Source: DASYQD01 sp036005845 (lineage in GTDB: Bacteria > Acidobacteriota > Thermoanaerobaculia > Multivoradales > JAIOJS01). From it: DNA of 49,926 nucleotides. Location: assembly GCA_036005845.1 (NCBI GenBank), contig DASYQD010000171.1, positions 1-49,926 of the forward strand, read 5' to 3'. Below, in pieces: positions 18,062 through 26,023 of the stretch. Position 1 is the first letter of the stretch; every line of letters begins with the position of its first letter. Both the position numbers and the translations under genes were made by a program. Under the pieces are notes generated by a model. That model searched no databases, was not told where the DNA came from, and saw only the letters and a list, made by a program, of their open reading frames with translations.

Positions 18062-18712
18062 ATGGCGAAGCGCGTGGGAGTGATCGGTTCGGGCGACGTC
18101 GGCCGCGAGCTCGCCGACGGCTTTCTGAAGCACGGCTACGAGGTGATGATCGGCAGCCGCGACCCCGAGAAGCTCGCGGACTGGAAGGAACGCGGCGGCG
18201 AGCACGCCTCGCTGGGCACCATGGCGGAAGCGGCCGAGTTCGGCGACCTGGTGGTGCTGGCGGTCAAGGGCGCCGCCGCCGAGCACGCGGTCGAGCTCTG
18301 CGGGCCGGCGGCGCTCGCCGGCAAGACGGTGCTCGACGCCACCAACCCGATCGCCGAGGCGCCGCCCGATCACGGCGTGCTGCGCTTCTTCACCACGCTC
18401 GACGAGTCGCTGATGGAGCGCCTGCAGCGCCTCGCGCCCGAGGCCCGCTTCGTCAAGTGCTTCTCCTGCATCGGCAGCGCGCTGATGGTCAACCCCGACC
18501 TCGGCGGCCAGCGGCCGACGATGTTCATCTGCGGCGACAGCGACGAAGCCAAGCAAGAGACCGCCGAGGTCCTCGCCCAGTTCGGCCACGAGCCCTGCGA
18601 CATGGGCGGCGCGCAGTCGGCGCGCGCCATCGAGCCGCTCTGCATCCTCTGGTGCATCCCCGGCTTCCTGCGCAACGAGTGGACGCACGCCTTCAAGCTG
18701 CTGCGGCAGTAG
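18062..18712 (+). CDS. NADPH-dependent F420 reductase-like Rossmann-fold protein
   Basis: A 216-residue protein of the F420_oxidored/NAD(P)-binding family. The dinucleotide motif is GVIGSGDVGRELADGFLKHG (GxGxxG, residues 7-12) and is followed by MIGSRDPEKL, whose Arg favours NADPH. The LVVLAVKGAA and VLDATNPI blocks are typical. Proteins of this group are often annotated as NADP oxidoreductase or F420-dependent reductase. No F420 synthesis genes are seen here, so the F420 link is unproven. A strong AGGAGGAG SD precedes the ATG. Confidence 0.85.
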   Translation: MAKRVGVIGSGDVGRELADGFLKHGYEVMIGSRDPEKLADWKERGGEHASLGTMAEAAEFGDLVVLAVKGAAAEHAVELCGPAALAGKTVLDATNPIAEAPPDHGVLRFFTTLDESLMERLQRLAPEARFVKCFSCIGSALMVNPDLGGQRPTMFICGDSDEAKQETAEVLAQFGHEPCDMGGAQSARAIEPLCILWCIPGFLRNEWTHAFKLLRQ

Positions 18713-18971
18713 CTCGATGAAGCGATCAGCGAAAACGCGGTTCGCGCGGTCAGGAGTGCGTGCGGCAAGCACCAGCGAGGACGGCAGCGGGGTCATCGAA
18801 CACGGGGTGCCTCGCGTTCCTGGAAGGGACCTCCTCGAAGGCCTGTGGGCGCGGAATGACGTCGGAGAGGACGAGGCAATGGATCTCGCGGTGCGCGCTC
18901 AGCATGCCACGCGCAGTCGAGATCGACGGTGAGGCCCTTGCCCGAACCTGAGCTCATTTTCTCGATCTGAG

Positions 18972-19883
18972 TCAGACCGAGAAGTAGCCGGCGCGCCACG
19001 CGAGCGCTAGCATCATCGCGACGCCGACGACGGCGAAGAGAAGGCGATAGCGGCGCTGCAGCCAGCGGGCCTGCTCGAAGCCGGCGCCGCCGCGTAGCGC
19101 CGACCACGACCAGGCGGCGTGAAGCGGCCAGAGCAGCGCTGTCCACAGCAGCAGGCGGGGCACCACCGCGAACGCCGCGAGCAGGGCGAGCTCGGCGTAG
19201 GCGGTGGAGAAGACGACGAGGCTCGCCAGCAGCACGCTGCGCGCGCCGAACGCCACCGCACTGGTGCGGATGCCGTTGCGCTGGTCGCCCTCGTAGTCGC
19301 GCACCTCTTGGTTGAGGTGGCCGCCCGCGAAGACGAGGCCGAAGAAGAGAGCGATCGCCAGCCCGTGGTGGTCGATCGGCCGCGCGACGCCGTAGCCGAG
19401 GAGGAAGTGGAGGGCGCCGCCGAGCAGGTGGATGACGGAGGCGACGACCGGCACGCCCTTGCCGGCGACGTTCGAGTCCGAGTAGAGGATGCCGAGGCAG
19501 GCGATGGCGGCGCCCAGCAGCACGGCGGTGAAGCCGAGGGCCGCGAGCGCGACCATCGCGAAGGCGAGGAGGCCGACGGCGAGCGCCGCCACCGAGCGGC
19601 TGCCGATGCCGTGGCGCGCGAAGACGTGCGGCGCGCGGCGCGGGTCGTTGAGGTCGTCGCGGTGGCCGGCCCAGTCGTTGAAGGCGAAGACGTGCGCGGT
19701 GAGCAGCACGCTGCCGGCGAGGAGGATCGCCAGCCGCCCGAGCCCGATGCCGCCCGCGCTGTTGCCGCCGAACGCGGCGCCGAGGAGCGGCGACGCCTGC
19801 AGCAGCAGCACCTCGAGCGAGCGGCCCTTCCCCACGTGCCGCAGCGCGCGGGCCGTTTGCCGCATCGCCCTCGAGCCGTTCAT
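18972..19883 (-). CDS. UbiA-family prenyltransferase
   Basis: A 303-residue integral membrane prenyltransferase of the UbiA superfamily, which transfers isoprenoid diphosphates to aromatic or sugar acceptors. The first Asp-rich motif is NDWAGHRDDLND (69-80); the usual third acidic position is Gly73, with Asp76-77 close by. The second motif is RDYEGDQRNG (about 188-197). About eight or nine hydrophobic helices are visible. Its ATG overlaps the stop of the upstream DxDD fusion gene (ATGA), so the two are translationally coupled and likely act on the same lipid pathway. The acceptor is unknown. Confidence 0.88.
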   Translation of the reverse strand: MNGSRAMRQTARALRHVGKGRSLEVLLLQASPLLGAAFGGNSAGGIGLGRLAILLAGSVLLTAHVFAFNDWAGHRDDLNDPRRAPHVFARHGIGSRSVAALAVGLLAFAMVALAALGFTAVLLGAAIACLGILYSDSNVAGKGVPVVASVIHLLGGALHFLLGYGVARPIDHHGLAIALFFGLVFAGGHLNQEVRDYEGDQRNGIRTSAVAFGARSVLLASLVVFSTAYAELALLAAFAVVPRLLLWTALLWPLHAAWSWSALRGGAGFEQARWLQRRYRLLFAVVGVAMMLALAWRAGYFSV

Positions 19884-22690
19884 CGCGGCGCTCCGGTCGG
19901 GCCGGCGCCGCCGAACGTCGCATCGTAGAGCCGCAGCCAGAGCGCGTAGCCGAAGTCCTCGGACCAGTAGTAGCGCGACACCGTGGCGGTGAGGTCGTTG
20001 TGGTAGAGCAGCGGCGGCGTGCGGCGCAGCTCGGCGAAGTCGTCGCGCGCGAGCGCCGTGAGCAGCGCCATGGTGGCCTCGAAATCTTGCGGTCTGTCCT
20101 GCGGGTTCGTCTGCGCATCGTCGAAGCGGCGAGCCACGTCCATCCAGCGTTCCTGACCCTCGACCGGCGCCAGCCGCGCGCTCGGGATCTCCACGACGCA
20201 GCCGATGTGCTGCAGGTCCGCGGTGCGCAGGGACGGCACCAGCGGAGCACGCGCGTAATACACCCAGAGGCTGTCATCCGCCATCGAGCGGGCGAGCGTC
20301 TGACAGAGCCTCTGCGCCTCGGGGAGATCGACCTCGGCGAGCATCAGCAGCACGTGCATCTGGATGGTGGCGTCGGCGGGATCGGGATCACGCCCGGGAT
20401 CGAGGCACTGGTAGCGCTCGCGCGGCGCCAGCCAGGTGCGGTAGAAGCCGCGCGCGTCGCGGTAGCTCTTCAGCAGGCGCAGCATCGAGCCGCGCCGCGG
20501 GTCGGCGGCGGGCGGGCGGACGATCCGCCACGCCAGCGCCGTGTCGTCGGCGTCCGGGGTGATGGGGCAGCCTAGCGTGCCCATGCCGGGGCCGTCGGGC
20601 AGCCCGTGATAGCGCACCAGCCCGTCGGGCTCGATCTGCGCCGCGAGGTGGCGGCGCGCCTTCTCGAGCACGTCCTCGAGACCGTGCTCCCTTGCCACGG
20701 GCGCCAGCAGGTCGATCAGCATCGCGGTCAGAAAAGTGTTCATCTCCTGGCCGGGCTTCTCGAATCGCGGCTGCGCCGTAAACGTCGTCAGCCAGTAGCC
20801 GGCCGCGCTCTGGTGCTCACGCAGCCGCGCCGCGGCGAGGCGGGCGAGCGGCGCGAGATCGGCGCCGACCCGCACGCGGCTCTCGCTGACGATCCGGATG
20901 TCGCTCAGCGGCTCGACGCGGAGGGCGACCTGCAGCACGTGCTCGCCGGGTGAGAGGCCGCGCGCATCGGCGGCGACGCTCCACGCCGAAGGCGCGGCGG
21001 TGCCGGTCGCCGCGGCGACGTCGGGGCGAGGCGGCGCGAAGCGCCTCGTCTCGCCGACGACGTGGCCGTCGGCGAGCACGAGCACGTCGGCGGGCGTGCG
21101 GCCGCAGGTGAGGCCCCATCCCTGCAGGCGCGCGTGGGGAACGAGCAGCGGCGGCCGCGTTCCCGGCGCGGCCGCGGGTGCGGAGCCGACGCGGTCGAGG
21201 TACCCGCGGACAGAGCAGGCGAGGTCGCCGCGCTGCGGCGGGTGGCGCGGCTCGATCAGAAACGGGGTGTTGGCGAGCCTCCAGGCATTCGCCATCCCGC
21301 CGCCGTCTCCCGCAAAGATGAGGCGGTCGCTCCACCCGGCGTACCAGAACGCGCCGATCGCCTGCACCGCGAGCGAGGCCGCCATCGTCACCACCAGCGC
21401 CGCTCGTGCGGGCGCGCGCAGGAAGAGCGGTGCGGGCGCGAGCATCCAGATCAGGATCGGCAAGACGTCCGTCAACCAGCGTGGTCCCCACGAAGCTCCC
21501 GCCCGCCAGTCCGCGAAGGCATAGAGGATCAGCTGCGCGACCACCGCCGCGGCGAGCAGCGCCGCGAGCGTGCGGTCCGCGGGCTTGCGGAGGCGGCGGG
21601 ACAGCCCGAGCGGCGCGAAGAGCAGGAACGGAGTGAAGACGAGGAGACCGCGCGCGGGACTGATCAGCAGCCCGGCGAAGCCGCTCCACGGCGAGTGGGT
21701 GAGAAAGCCGGCGGGAGCCAGGACCGCGGTGTAGCCGCCCGACAGGTTGCCGATGACGGCCCGGTTGTAGGCGATCACCAACGCCAGCGGCACCAGGGCG
21801 CCGGCGGCCAACCAGGCGGCGGCGCGCCAGGAGGCGAATGGGAAGCTGTGTCGCGCCCTCCACACGACGGCGAGCGCGATGGCCCCGGCGATCAACGCGT
21901 CGGGCGGCCGGTTGGCCGCCATGGCGACGCCGACGGCGCCGAGCGCGGCGTAGCGCGCCGCTGTCGGCGCCGCGGTGGCGAGCAGGAGGGCGAGCGCGAC
22001 GAGGAGCTCGCCCGCTCCGTGCTGCCAGAGCGCCTGACTGGAGATCATCCAGGTATTGGTGCCGAAGGCGAAGGCGAGCGCCAGCGGCAAGCTCCACCGG
22101 CCGGCATCGCGGCGCAGCAACCGGTAGACGACCACCACCGCGAGCGCGGCGAGCAGCGACGCCGACAGCTTCTCCATGACCGCCGCGACCCACTCGACCC
22201 GCCACGGCTCCCAGCCCCGTGTATGAAGCCAAGCCGCCGCCGGCAGATAGAGCGGCGTCACGAGGATTGGTGCCACTACGGGGTAGAGCGATGCGAGCCG
22301 GCCCTGCTGCGAGCGAAACATCCAGTAGGTCCAAGGCGCGAACAGAGCCCCCGTCGCCTCGCGGCCCGCCGCCTCCGCCTCGCTCCACGCCTGCCACGAA
22401 GGGTGCCCGTGCGCGACCAGCCGCGCGATCGGGTCGAGCTCGAGCGTGCCGTACCGCCAGATGGCGAGCGGCAGATACCGCGCCGGCAGCGTGTCGCCGG
22501 AACCGATGCTGCGCAGGTTGGCGTTGTAGACGAGCAGGCAGAGCAGGAAGAGCCACAGCGCTCCCCGCGGGCGCGGCCGTGCGTCGCGCGGTCGCGGCAC
22601 GGGCGCCGGTGTCCCGAGAGGAGCGCCCGTCAATGCCGCCGATTCGCTCGTGGCGTGACTGGATGGATGTGCATGCGAGTCCGCGGGCAA
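19880..22690 (-). CDS. Polytopic GT-C-like membrane protein fused to alpha-alpha DxDD (terpene-cyclase-like) domain
   Basis: A 936-residue two-part protein. Residues 40-460 hold about ten or more transmembrane helices resembling lipid-carrier-dependent GT-C glycosyltransferases (SGDTLPARYLPLAIWRYGTL with Asp66; GPRWLTDVLPIL). Residues 500-605 are a beta-rich linker. Residues 610-930 are soluble and helical with alpha-alpha toroid features (YWLTTFTAQPR, PDADDTALAWRI, DATIQMHVLLMLA). The DADD at 713-716 followed by Thr-Ala matches the DxDD acid motif of class II terpene cyclases, though other alpha-alpha proteins share it. The longest frame starts with TTG at 22690 without SD; GTG at 22600 is an alternative. 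It is coupled to the UbiA gene. Confidence 0.8.
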   Translation of the reverse strand: MPADSHAHPSSHATSESAALTGAPLGTPAPVPRPRDARPRPRGALWLFLLCLLVYNANLRSIGSGDTLPARYLPLAIWRYGTLELDPIARLVAHGHPSWQAWSEAEAAGREATGALFAPWTYWMFRSQQGRLASLYPVVAPILVTPLYLPAAAWLHTRGWEPWRVEWVAAVMEKLSASLLAALAVVVVYRLLRRDAGRWSLPLALAFAFGTNTWMISSQALWQHGAGELLVALALLLATAAPTAARYAALGAVGVAMAANRPPDALIAGAIALAVVWRARHSFPFASWRAAAWLAAGALVPLALVIAYNRAVIGNLSGGYTAVLAPAGFLTHSPWSGFAGLLISPARGLLVFTPFLLFAPLGLSRRLRKPADRTLAALLAAAVVAQLILYAFADWRAGASWGPRWLTDVLPILIWMLAPAPLFLRAPARAALVVTMAASLAVQAIGAFWYAGWSDRLIFAGDGGGMANAWRLANTPFLIEPRHPPQRGDLACSVRGYLDRVGSAPAAAPGTRPPLLVPHARLQGWGLTCGRTPADVLVLADGHVVGETRRFAPPRPDVAAATGTAAPSAWSVAADARGLSPGEHVLQVALRVEPLSDIRIVSESRVRVGADLAPLARLAAARLREHQSAAGYWLTTFTAQPRFEKPGQEMNTFLTAMLIDLLAPVAREHGLEDVLEKARRHLAAQIEPDGLVRYHGLPDGPGMGTLGCPITPDADDTALAWRIVRPPAADPRRGSMLRLLKSYRDARGFYRTWLAPRERYQCLDPGRDPDPADATIQMHVLLMLAEVDLPEAQRLCQTLARSMADDSLWVYYARAPLVPSLRTADLQHIGCVVEIPSARLAPVEGQERWMDVARRFDDAQTNPQDRPQDFEATMALLTALARDDFAELRRTPPLLYHNDLTATVSRYYWSEDFGYALWLRLYDATFGGAGPTGAPR

Positions 22691-22761
22691 GAGCGCGTCG
22701 ACTTCATCACGCGCGGCGCGGAGATTCCAGACGGTCCAGGCCTCATGCCATAGTCGCTCGG

Positions 22762-23772
22762 ATGCCGAGCCGCCGAAGGATCCTGCGAGGATGCTTCTGG
22801 GTCGCGGCCTCGTTGGCCGGTCTCGTCATCGTCGTTGCTGCGCTGGCGTTCGGGCTCCTTCGCCATGACGTGCCGCCGGCGCCGCGGCTGCCCGGCACGC
22901 TGGAGCGCGGCGAGCTGGTGCACGCAGGCCGCACGCGGACGTGGATCGCCTATGTGCCCACGAAGCTACGGCCGCGGCCCGAGCTGGTGATCGTGCTGCA
23001 CGCCTCGATGGGCACCTCGGAGCGGGCGCGGCAGGCCTTCGGCTACGACTTCGATCGCCTGGCGGAAGAGCACGGTTTCCTCGCCGTCTATCCGCAGGGG
23101 TACGAGGGGCACTGGAACGACTGCAAGAAGAAAGGGCCGTTCGCCGCCAAGGCCGAGAACGTCGACGACGTCGGCTTTCTGCACGCGCTCGTCGATCGCC
23201 TCGTCGCCGATCACGGCGTCGACCGCGCGCGTGTCTACGTGACCGGGGTCTCCAACGGCGGCGCGATGACGATTCGTCTCGCCCTCGAGACCCCCGACTT
23301 CGCGCGCGCCTATGCGGCCGTCCTCGCCAGCGTGCCGACGCCCGAGAACATGGCGATGACGCCGAAGGGCGGTCCGGTATCGATCCTGCTCATGAACGGG
23401 ACGGCGGACCCCATGGTCCCCTGGGAAGGCGGCGACGTTGCCCTCTACGGCGTGTACGGCAACCGTGGGCCCGTCCTCTCGACGCCGGCGAGCATCGACT
23501 ACTTCCTGAAGCTCGACGGGCTCGGCGGGACCCCTGCCACGGCGAAGATCCCCGACACTGACCCGAGCGACGGCAGCACCGCCGAGCGGCAGACCTGGAG
23601 CGCGCCTGGCAAGCGCCTCGTCGCCCTGATCGAGGTCGAGGGCGGCGGTCACACGGCACCCCACCCGGCGATCCGCGGCTATCGGCTGCTCGGCCGCACC
23701 AACCACGACTTCCACGCCGCGGAGGAAATCTGGGCGTTCTTCGTACAGGCTGGCGAAAAGGATTTGCTCTAG
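22762..23772 (+). CDS. PHB depolymerase/LpqC-family esterase, membrane-anchored
   Basis: A 336-residue alpha/beta hydrolase. An N-terminal hydrophobic helix (about residues 10-33) probably anchors or exports it. The nucleophile motif is GVSNGGAMT (about residue 160); ELVIVLHASMGTSERARQAF and GFLAVYPQGY are the conserved strand and oxyanion regions of the polyhydroxybutyrate depolymerase/feruloyl esterase group (LpqC). MNGTADPMVPWEGG supplies the acid, and GGGHTAPHP the catalytic His. It probably hydrolyses esters in the periplasm; the substrate is not predictable. It is divergent from the DxDD fusion gene with only 71 bases between starts. Confidence 0.9.
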   Translation: MPSRRRILRGCFWVAASLAGLVIVVAALAFGLLRHDVPPAPRLPGTLERGELVHAGRTRTWIAYVPTKLRPRPELVIVLHASMGTSERARQAFGYDFDRLAEEHGFLAVYPQGYEGHWNDCKKKGPFAAKAENVDDVGFLHALVDRLVADHGVDRARVYVTGVSNGGAMTIRLALETPDFARAYAAVLASVPTPENMAMTPKGGPVSILLMNGTADPMVPWEGGDVALYGVYGNRGPVLSTPASIDYFLKLDGLGGTPATAKIPDTDPSDGSTAERQTWSAPGKRLVALIEVEGGGHTAPHPAIRGYRLLGRTNHDFHAAEEIWAFFVQAGEKDLL

Positions 23773-24159
23773 AACGCTCTCCAGGCCTCTCGCCCGGTCC
23801 GGCTGTGCGCAACCCGAGCTCGAGCTGAGCAACGAGCGGCGAGCGGCTGCGGCTGCGATGGCCCGGCCGACGCGCAGCATCCAACAGGGCTCCCGCCTGC
23901 CGCCGTCGCGGCGCTACCGCGCGCGGCTGTGTGCGCGCGGGCGTGGCGGTCCGCGGAATCTCCGGATCCTGGACGGGTCGGCGCCGTTTATCCGGATCTC
24001 ATAACGGCCTCTGCCCTCACCGCGCCCGCCTGTGGATGGATGTCGTGTCGAATCAAGAGCTTGCCGTTTTTCGGTACGGTGGCACCGTGCTTGGAATATC
24101 CCGGGCAGCGAGCGATTCAGCTTGCGATCCAACCCGATCCCCTCGAGGGATACCAGGAG
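23773..24159. other. Intergenic region, leader of the fibre-like operon
   Basis: No gene is supported in these 387 bases. The right half drops in GC and holds a sigma-54-like element (24080-24094) and a short palindrome ACGGTGGCACCGT (24077-24089) overlapping it, so this is the likely promoter and leader of the fibre-like operon. Confidence 0.5.
24080..24094 (+). promoter_or_regulatory. Sigma-54-like promoter element
   Basis: TGGCAC, five bases, then TTGG. This matches the -24/-12 layout of RpoN promoters (TGGCAC-N5-TTGC), with GG at the -12 position in place of GC. It lies 65 bases before the subunit gene. Sigma-54 commonly drives pilus and surface genes, but a single hit with one mismatch is weak. 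Confidence 0.4.
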
Positions 24160-24684
24160 ATGCCCGTGAAGAAGATCGTCGCCTCCGCCATCGTCGCCTT
24201 CGCCCTCGTCGCCGCCACGGCCAACGCGGCAACCTCGTCCGGCACGCTGACGGTGACCGGCACCATCGAGAGCTCGATCAGCCTCACCATCGAGTCGGCC
24301 GGTGGAACCACCTCCGGCACCGGTACCGCCGCCGCCTCCTCGGACCTCGGCTCCATCGCCAAGTACGGCTCCGCGCCGACCGGCTTCACCCTCGCACGCG
24401 GCGCCTCCAACTGGACGCTCTCGTCGACGGTCGGCGTCCAGGTCGACAAGGCCAATCTGACCAGCACCGACTACACGCTGACGTCGCAGCTCGGATCCGC
24501 GCCGGCGAGTGGTGTGACGTGGAAGCTCAACGGCAGCACCCTGAGCGACAGCGCCGCCACCACGCTGACGTCGACCGGCACCTACGGGTCGACCGGGTCC
24601 TACTCGTGGGACATCGTCGTCGCCGACTCGGCGGCGGCTGCCGCCATCGACAACAGCATCAACTTCACGGCGACCTCCAACTGA
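24160..24684 (+). CDS. Putative fibre/pilin-like secreted subunit
   Basis: A 174-residue exported protein. A signal peptide (1-23, cleavage after ANA) is followed by a Ser/Thr/Gly-rich, cysteine-free mature chain of predicted beta structure (SGTLTVTGTIESSISLTIES; VGVQVDKANLTSTDYTLTSQ). The composition suits a self-assembling surface subunit. It leads a tandem operon with an accessory subunit, a two-domain chaperone-like protein and an usher-like barrel. AGGAG directly abuts the ATG, whereas a GTG six bases further (24166) has ideal spacing to it, so the start could be either. No sequence family is recognised; the subunit role is inferred from context. Confidence 0.7.
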   Translation: MPVKKIVASAIVAFALVAATANAATSSGTLTVTGTIESSISLTIESAGGTTSGTGTAAASSDLGSIAKYGSAPTGFTLARGASNWTLSSTVGVQVDKANLTSTDYTLTSQLGSAPASGVTWKLNGSTLSDSAATTLTSTGTYGSTGSYSWDIVVADSAAAAAIDNSINFTATSN

Positions 24685-24698
24685 CCGCTGCGGGAGCT

Positions 24699-24720
24699 GG
24701 CCGCCCCGCGAGGGGCGGCC
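24699..24720 (+). terminator. Strong hairpin between subunit gene and downstream operon genes
   Basis: GGCCGCCCC (24699-24707), loop GCGA (a GNRA tetraloop), GGGGCGGCC (24712-24720): nine perfect G-C pairs. No T-tract follows. In pilus-type operons such hairpins after the major subunit gene stabilise its message or attenuate the downstream genes, giving excess subunit over usher. Confidence 0.65.
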
Positions 24721-24737
24721 GTGCCCCGGAGACATCC

Positions 24738-25232
24738 ATGTCCAGCCGCACCCTTCTCGCCCGCGCCGTGCTGGTGGCCTGTCTGGCGATGCCGGCGGCG
24801 AGCGTTGGCGCCGCACCGGCGGCCCCGCCGCCCGCGCGAGCGCCCGAGCTGGAGGACCTGACGCTGAGCCTGGCGGCGGTCGACGCCGCCGTGCCCGGCG
24901 GGCCGCGCGGCGAGGCAGTGCTCGACGTCGGTACCCTGTCGGCCGGCAGCGCCGCTCACGGTCGCACGCCGGTGCACCGCCGCGTGGTGGTGCGCCTGGA
25001 CAGCCCGTCGGGCCGCGTCGCCGTGGCTCGCCTCGAGGCATTCCTGGGCAGCGAGCCGGCGGGCTGCACCATTCGTGTCGACGGCGTCGTGCTGTCGACG
25101 ATGCCCCGCCTGATCGACGCCGTCCACCGCGTCGGCATCGCCGTCGTGCACGAGATCGAGATTTCCATTCCGGCGAGCGCGCCGGAAGGCACGTTCCTCA
25201 ACGGCATCGAGTGGGTGGCTGAGAGCGATTGA
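24738..25232 (+). CDS. Secreted accessory (minor subunit-like) protein of fibre-like operon
   Basis: A 164-residue exported protein. A signal peptide (about 1-25, AASVGAAPA) precedes a Pro/Ala-rich segment and a beta-rich domain with one conspicuous Cys (AGCTIRVDGVV). GGAGACATCC precedes the ATG. No family is recognised. Its position between the putative major subunit and the chaperone-like gene suggests a tip, anchor or minor subunit; this is inference from gene order only. Confidence 0.65.
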   Translation: MSSRTLLARAVLVACLAMPAASVGAAPAAPPPARAPELEDLTLSLAAVDAAVPGGPRGEAVLDVGTLSAGSAAHGRTPVHRRVVVRLDSPSGRVAVARLEAFLGSEPAGCTIRVDGVVLSTMPRLIDAVHRVGIAVVHEIEISIPASAPEGTFLNGIEWVAESD

Positions 25233-25261
25233 GCCGCCGCCCGAAATCAAGGAGCCCCGTC

Positions 25262-26023
25262 GTGATCCGCACCGCCACTTTCGCCGTCCTGCTCGCCGCC
25301 TGCGTCGCCGGCACCGCCGCCGCGCAGTCGATCACCCTGTCGCCGGCGGTCGTCACGCTGCGCGGCAGCCTGGGGCAGAGCGTCACCCAGACCCTGACCC
25401 TGCACAACGGCACCGACGTCGAGCTCACCTTCGCGCTCGATGCGCGGGACGTCGTGGTCCGCGACGGATCGCGTGCCTTCGCCGCCGCCGGCGAGAGCGC
25501 CGCCAGCATCGCCGCGACGGCGGTCTTCACCCCGCGCGTGGTGCGTATCGCGCCTCGTGGGAGCGCCGCGGTGACCGTCACCTTGACGCTGCCGCCGGCG
25601 ACGCGCCAGCGCGCCGTCGTCGCCCTCTTCCACTCCACCAAGGCGGTGTCGAGCGGTGGCCGGCCGACCTTCCTCTCGCTCGGCACGCTCTTCACCTTCA
25701 CGCTCTCCGACCGCCTGTCGCTGGCGGCCGGCGACCTGCGCGCCACGCCGCCGACCACCAGCGCCAACGCCCTGCTCGCCAGCGGGCTGTTCAACGACGG
25801 CGAGGAGCCGGTCGAGGCGCGGGGGGTCGCGGTGATCCTCGGCGCCGGCGGCGCCATCGTCGGCAAGGCGGACTTCGGCTCGCACCGCCTGCTCCCCGGC
25901 GAGCGCGCCACCTTCAGCGCCGATTATGCGGGGGAGCTCGCCGCCGGTACGTACCGGTCGGTGGCCACCTTCGAGGCGGCCGGCCGCTCGGTCGTGCGCA
26001 CCGCCGTGCTGGTGGTGCCATGA
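25262..26023 (+). CDS. Periplasmic chaperone-like protein (two Ig-like domains)
   Basis: A 253-residue exported protein. The GTG at 25262 is chosen because AAGGAG lies upstream with good spacing and a signal peptide follows (ending near GTAAAQ). The mature protein has two beta-sandwich parts: residues 22-135 (ITLSPAVVTLRGSLGQSVTQ, then TLTLHNGTDVELTFALDARD) and 150-253 (ASGLFNDGEEPVEARGVAVI). The size and architecture resemble pilus-assembly chaperones and DUF916-like proteins, with a VRIAPRGSAAVTVTL strand like the donor-strand region. It overlaps the usher-like gene by 4 bases, so the pair is coupled. A chaperone role is likely but not proven by motif. Confidence 0.7.
   Translation: MIRTATFAVLLAACVAGTAAAQSITLSPAVVTLRGSLGQSVTQTLTLHNGTDVELTFALDARDVVVRDGSRAFAAAGESAASIAATAVFTPRVVRIAPRGSAAVTVTLTLPPATRQRAVVALFHSTKAVSSGGRPTFLSLGTLFTFTLSDRLSLAAGDLRATPPTTSANALLASGLFNDGEEPVEARGVAVILGAGGAIVGKADFGSHRLLPGERATFSADYAGELAAGTYRSVATFEAAGRSVVRTAVLVVP

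Noticed and set aside
12702..18062. 1786-codon minus-strand frame across M14, M20-like and WD40 genes
   Set aside because: Crosses three well-supported genes in other frames and has shadow composition.
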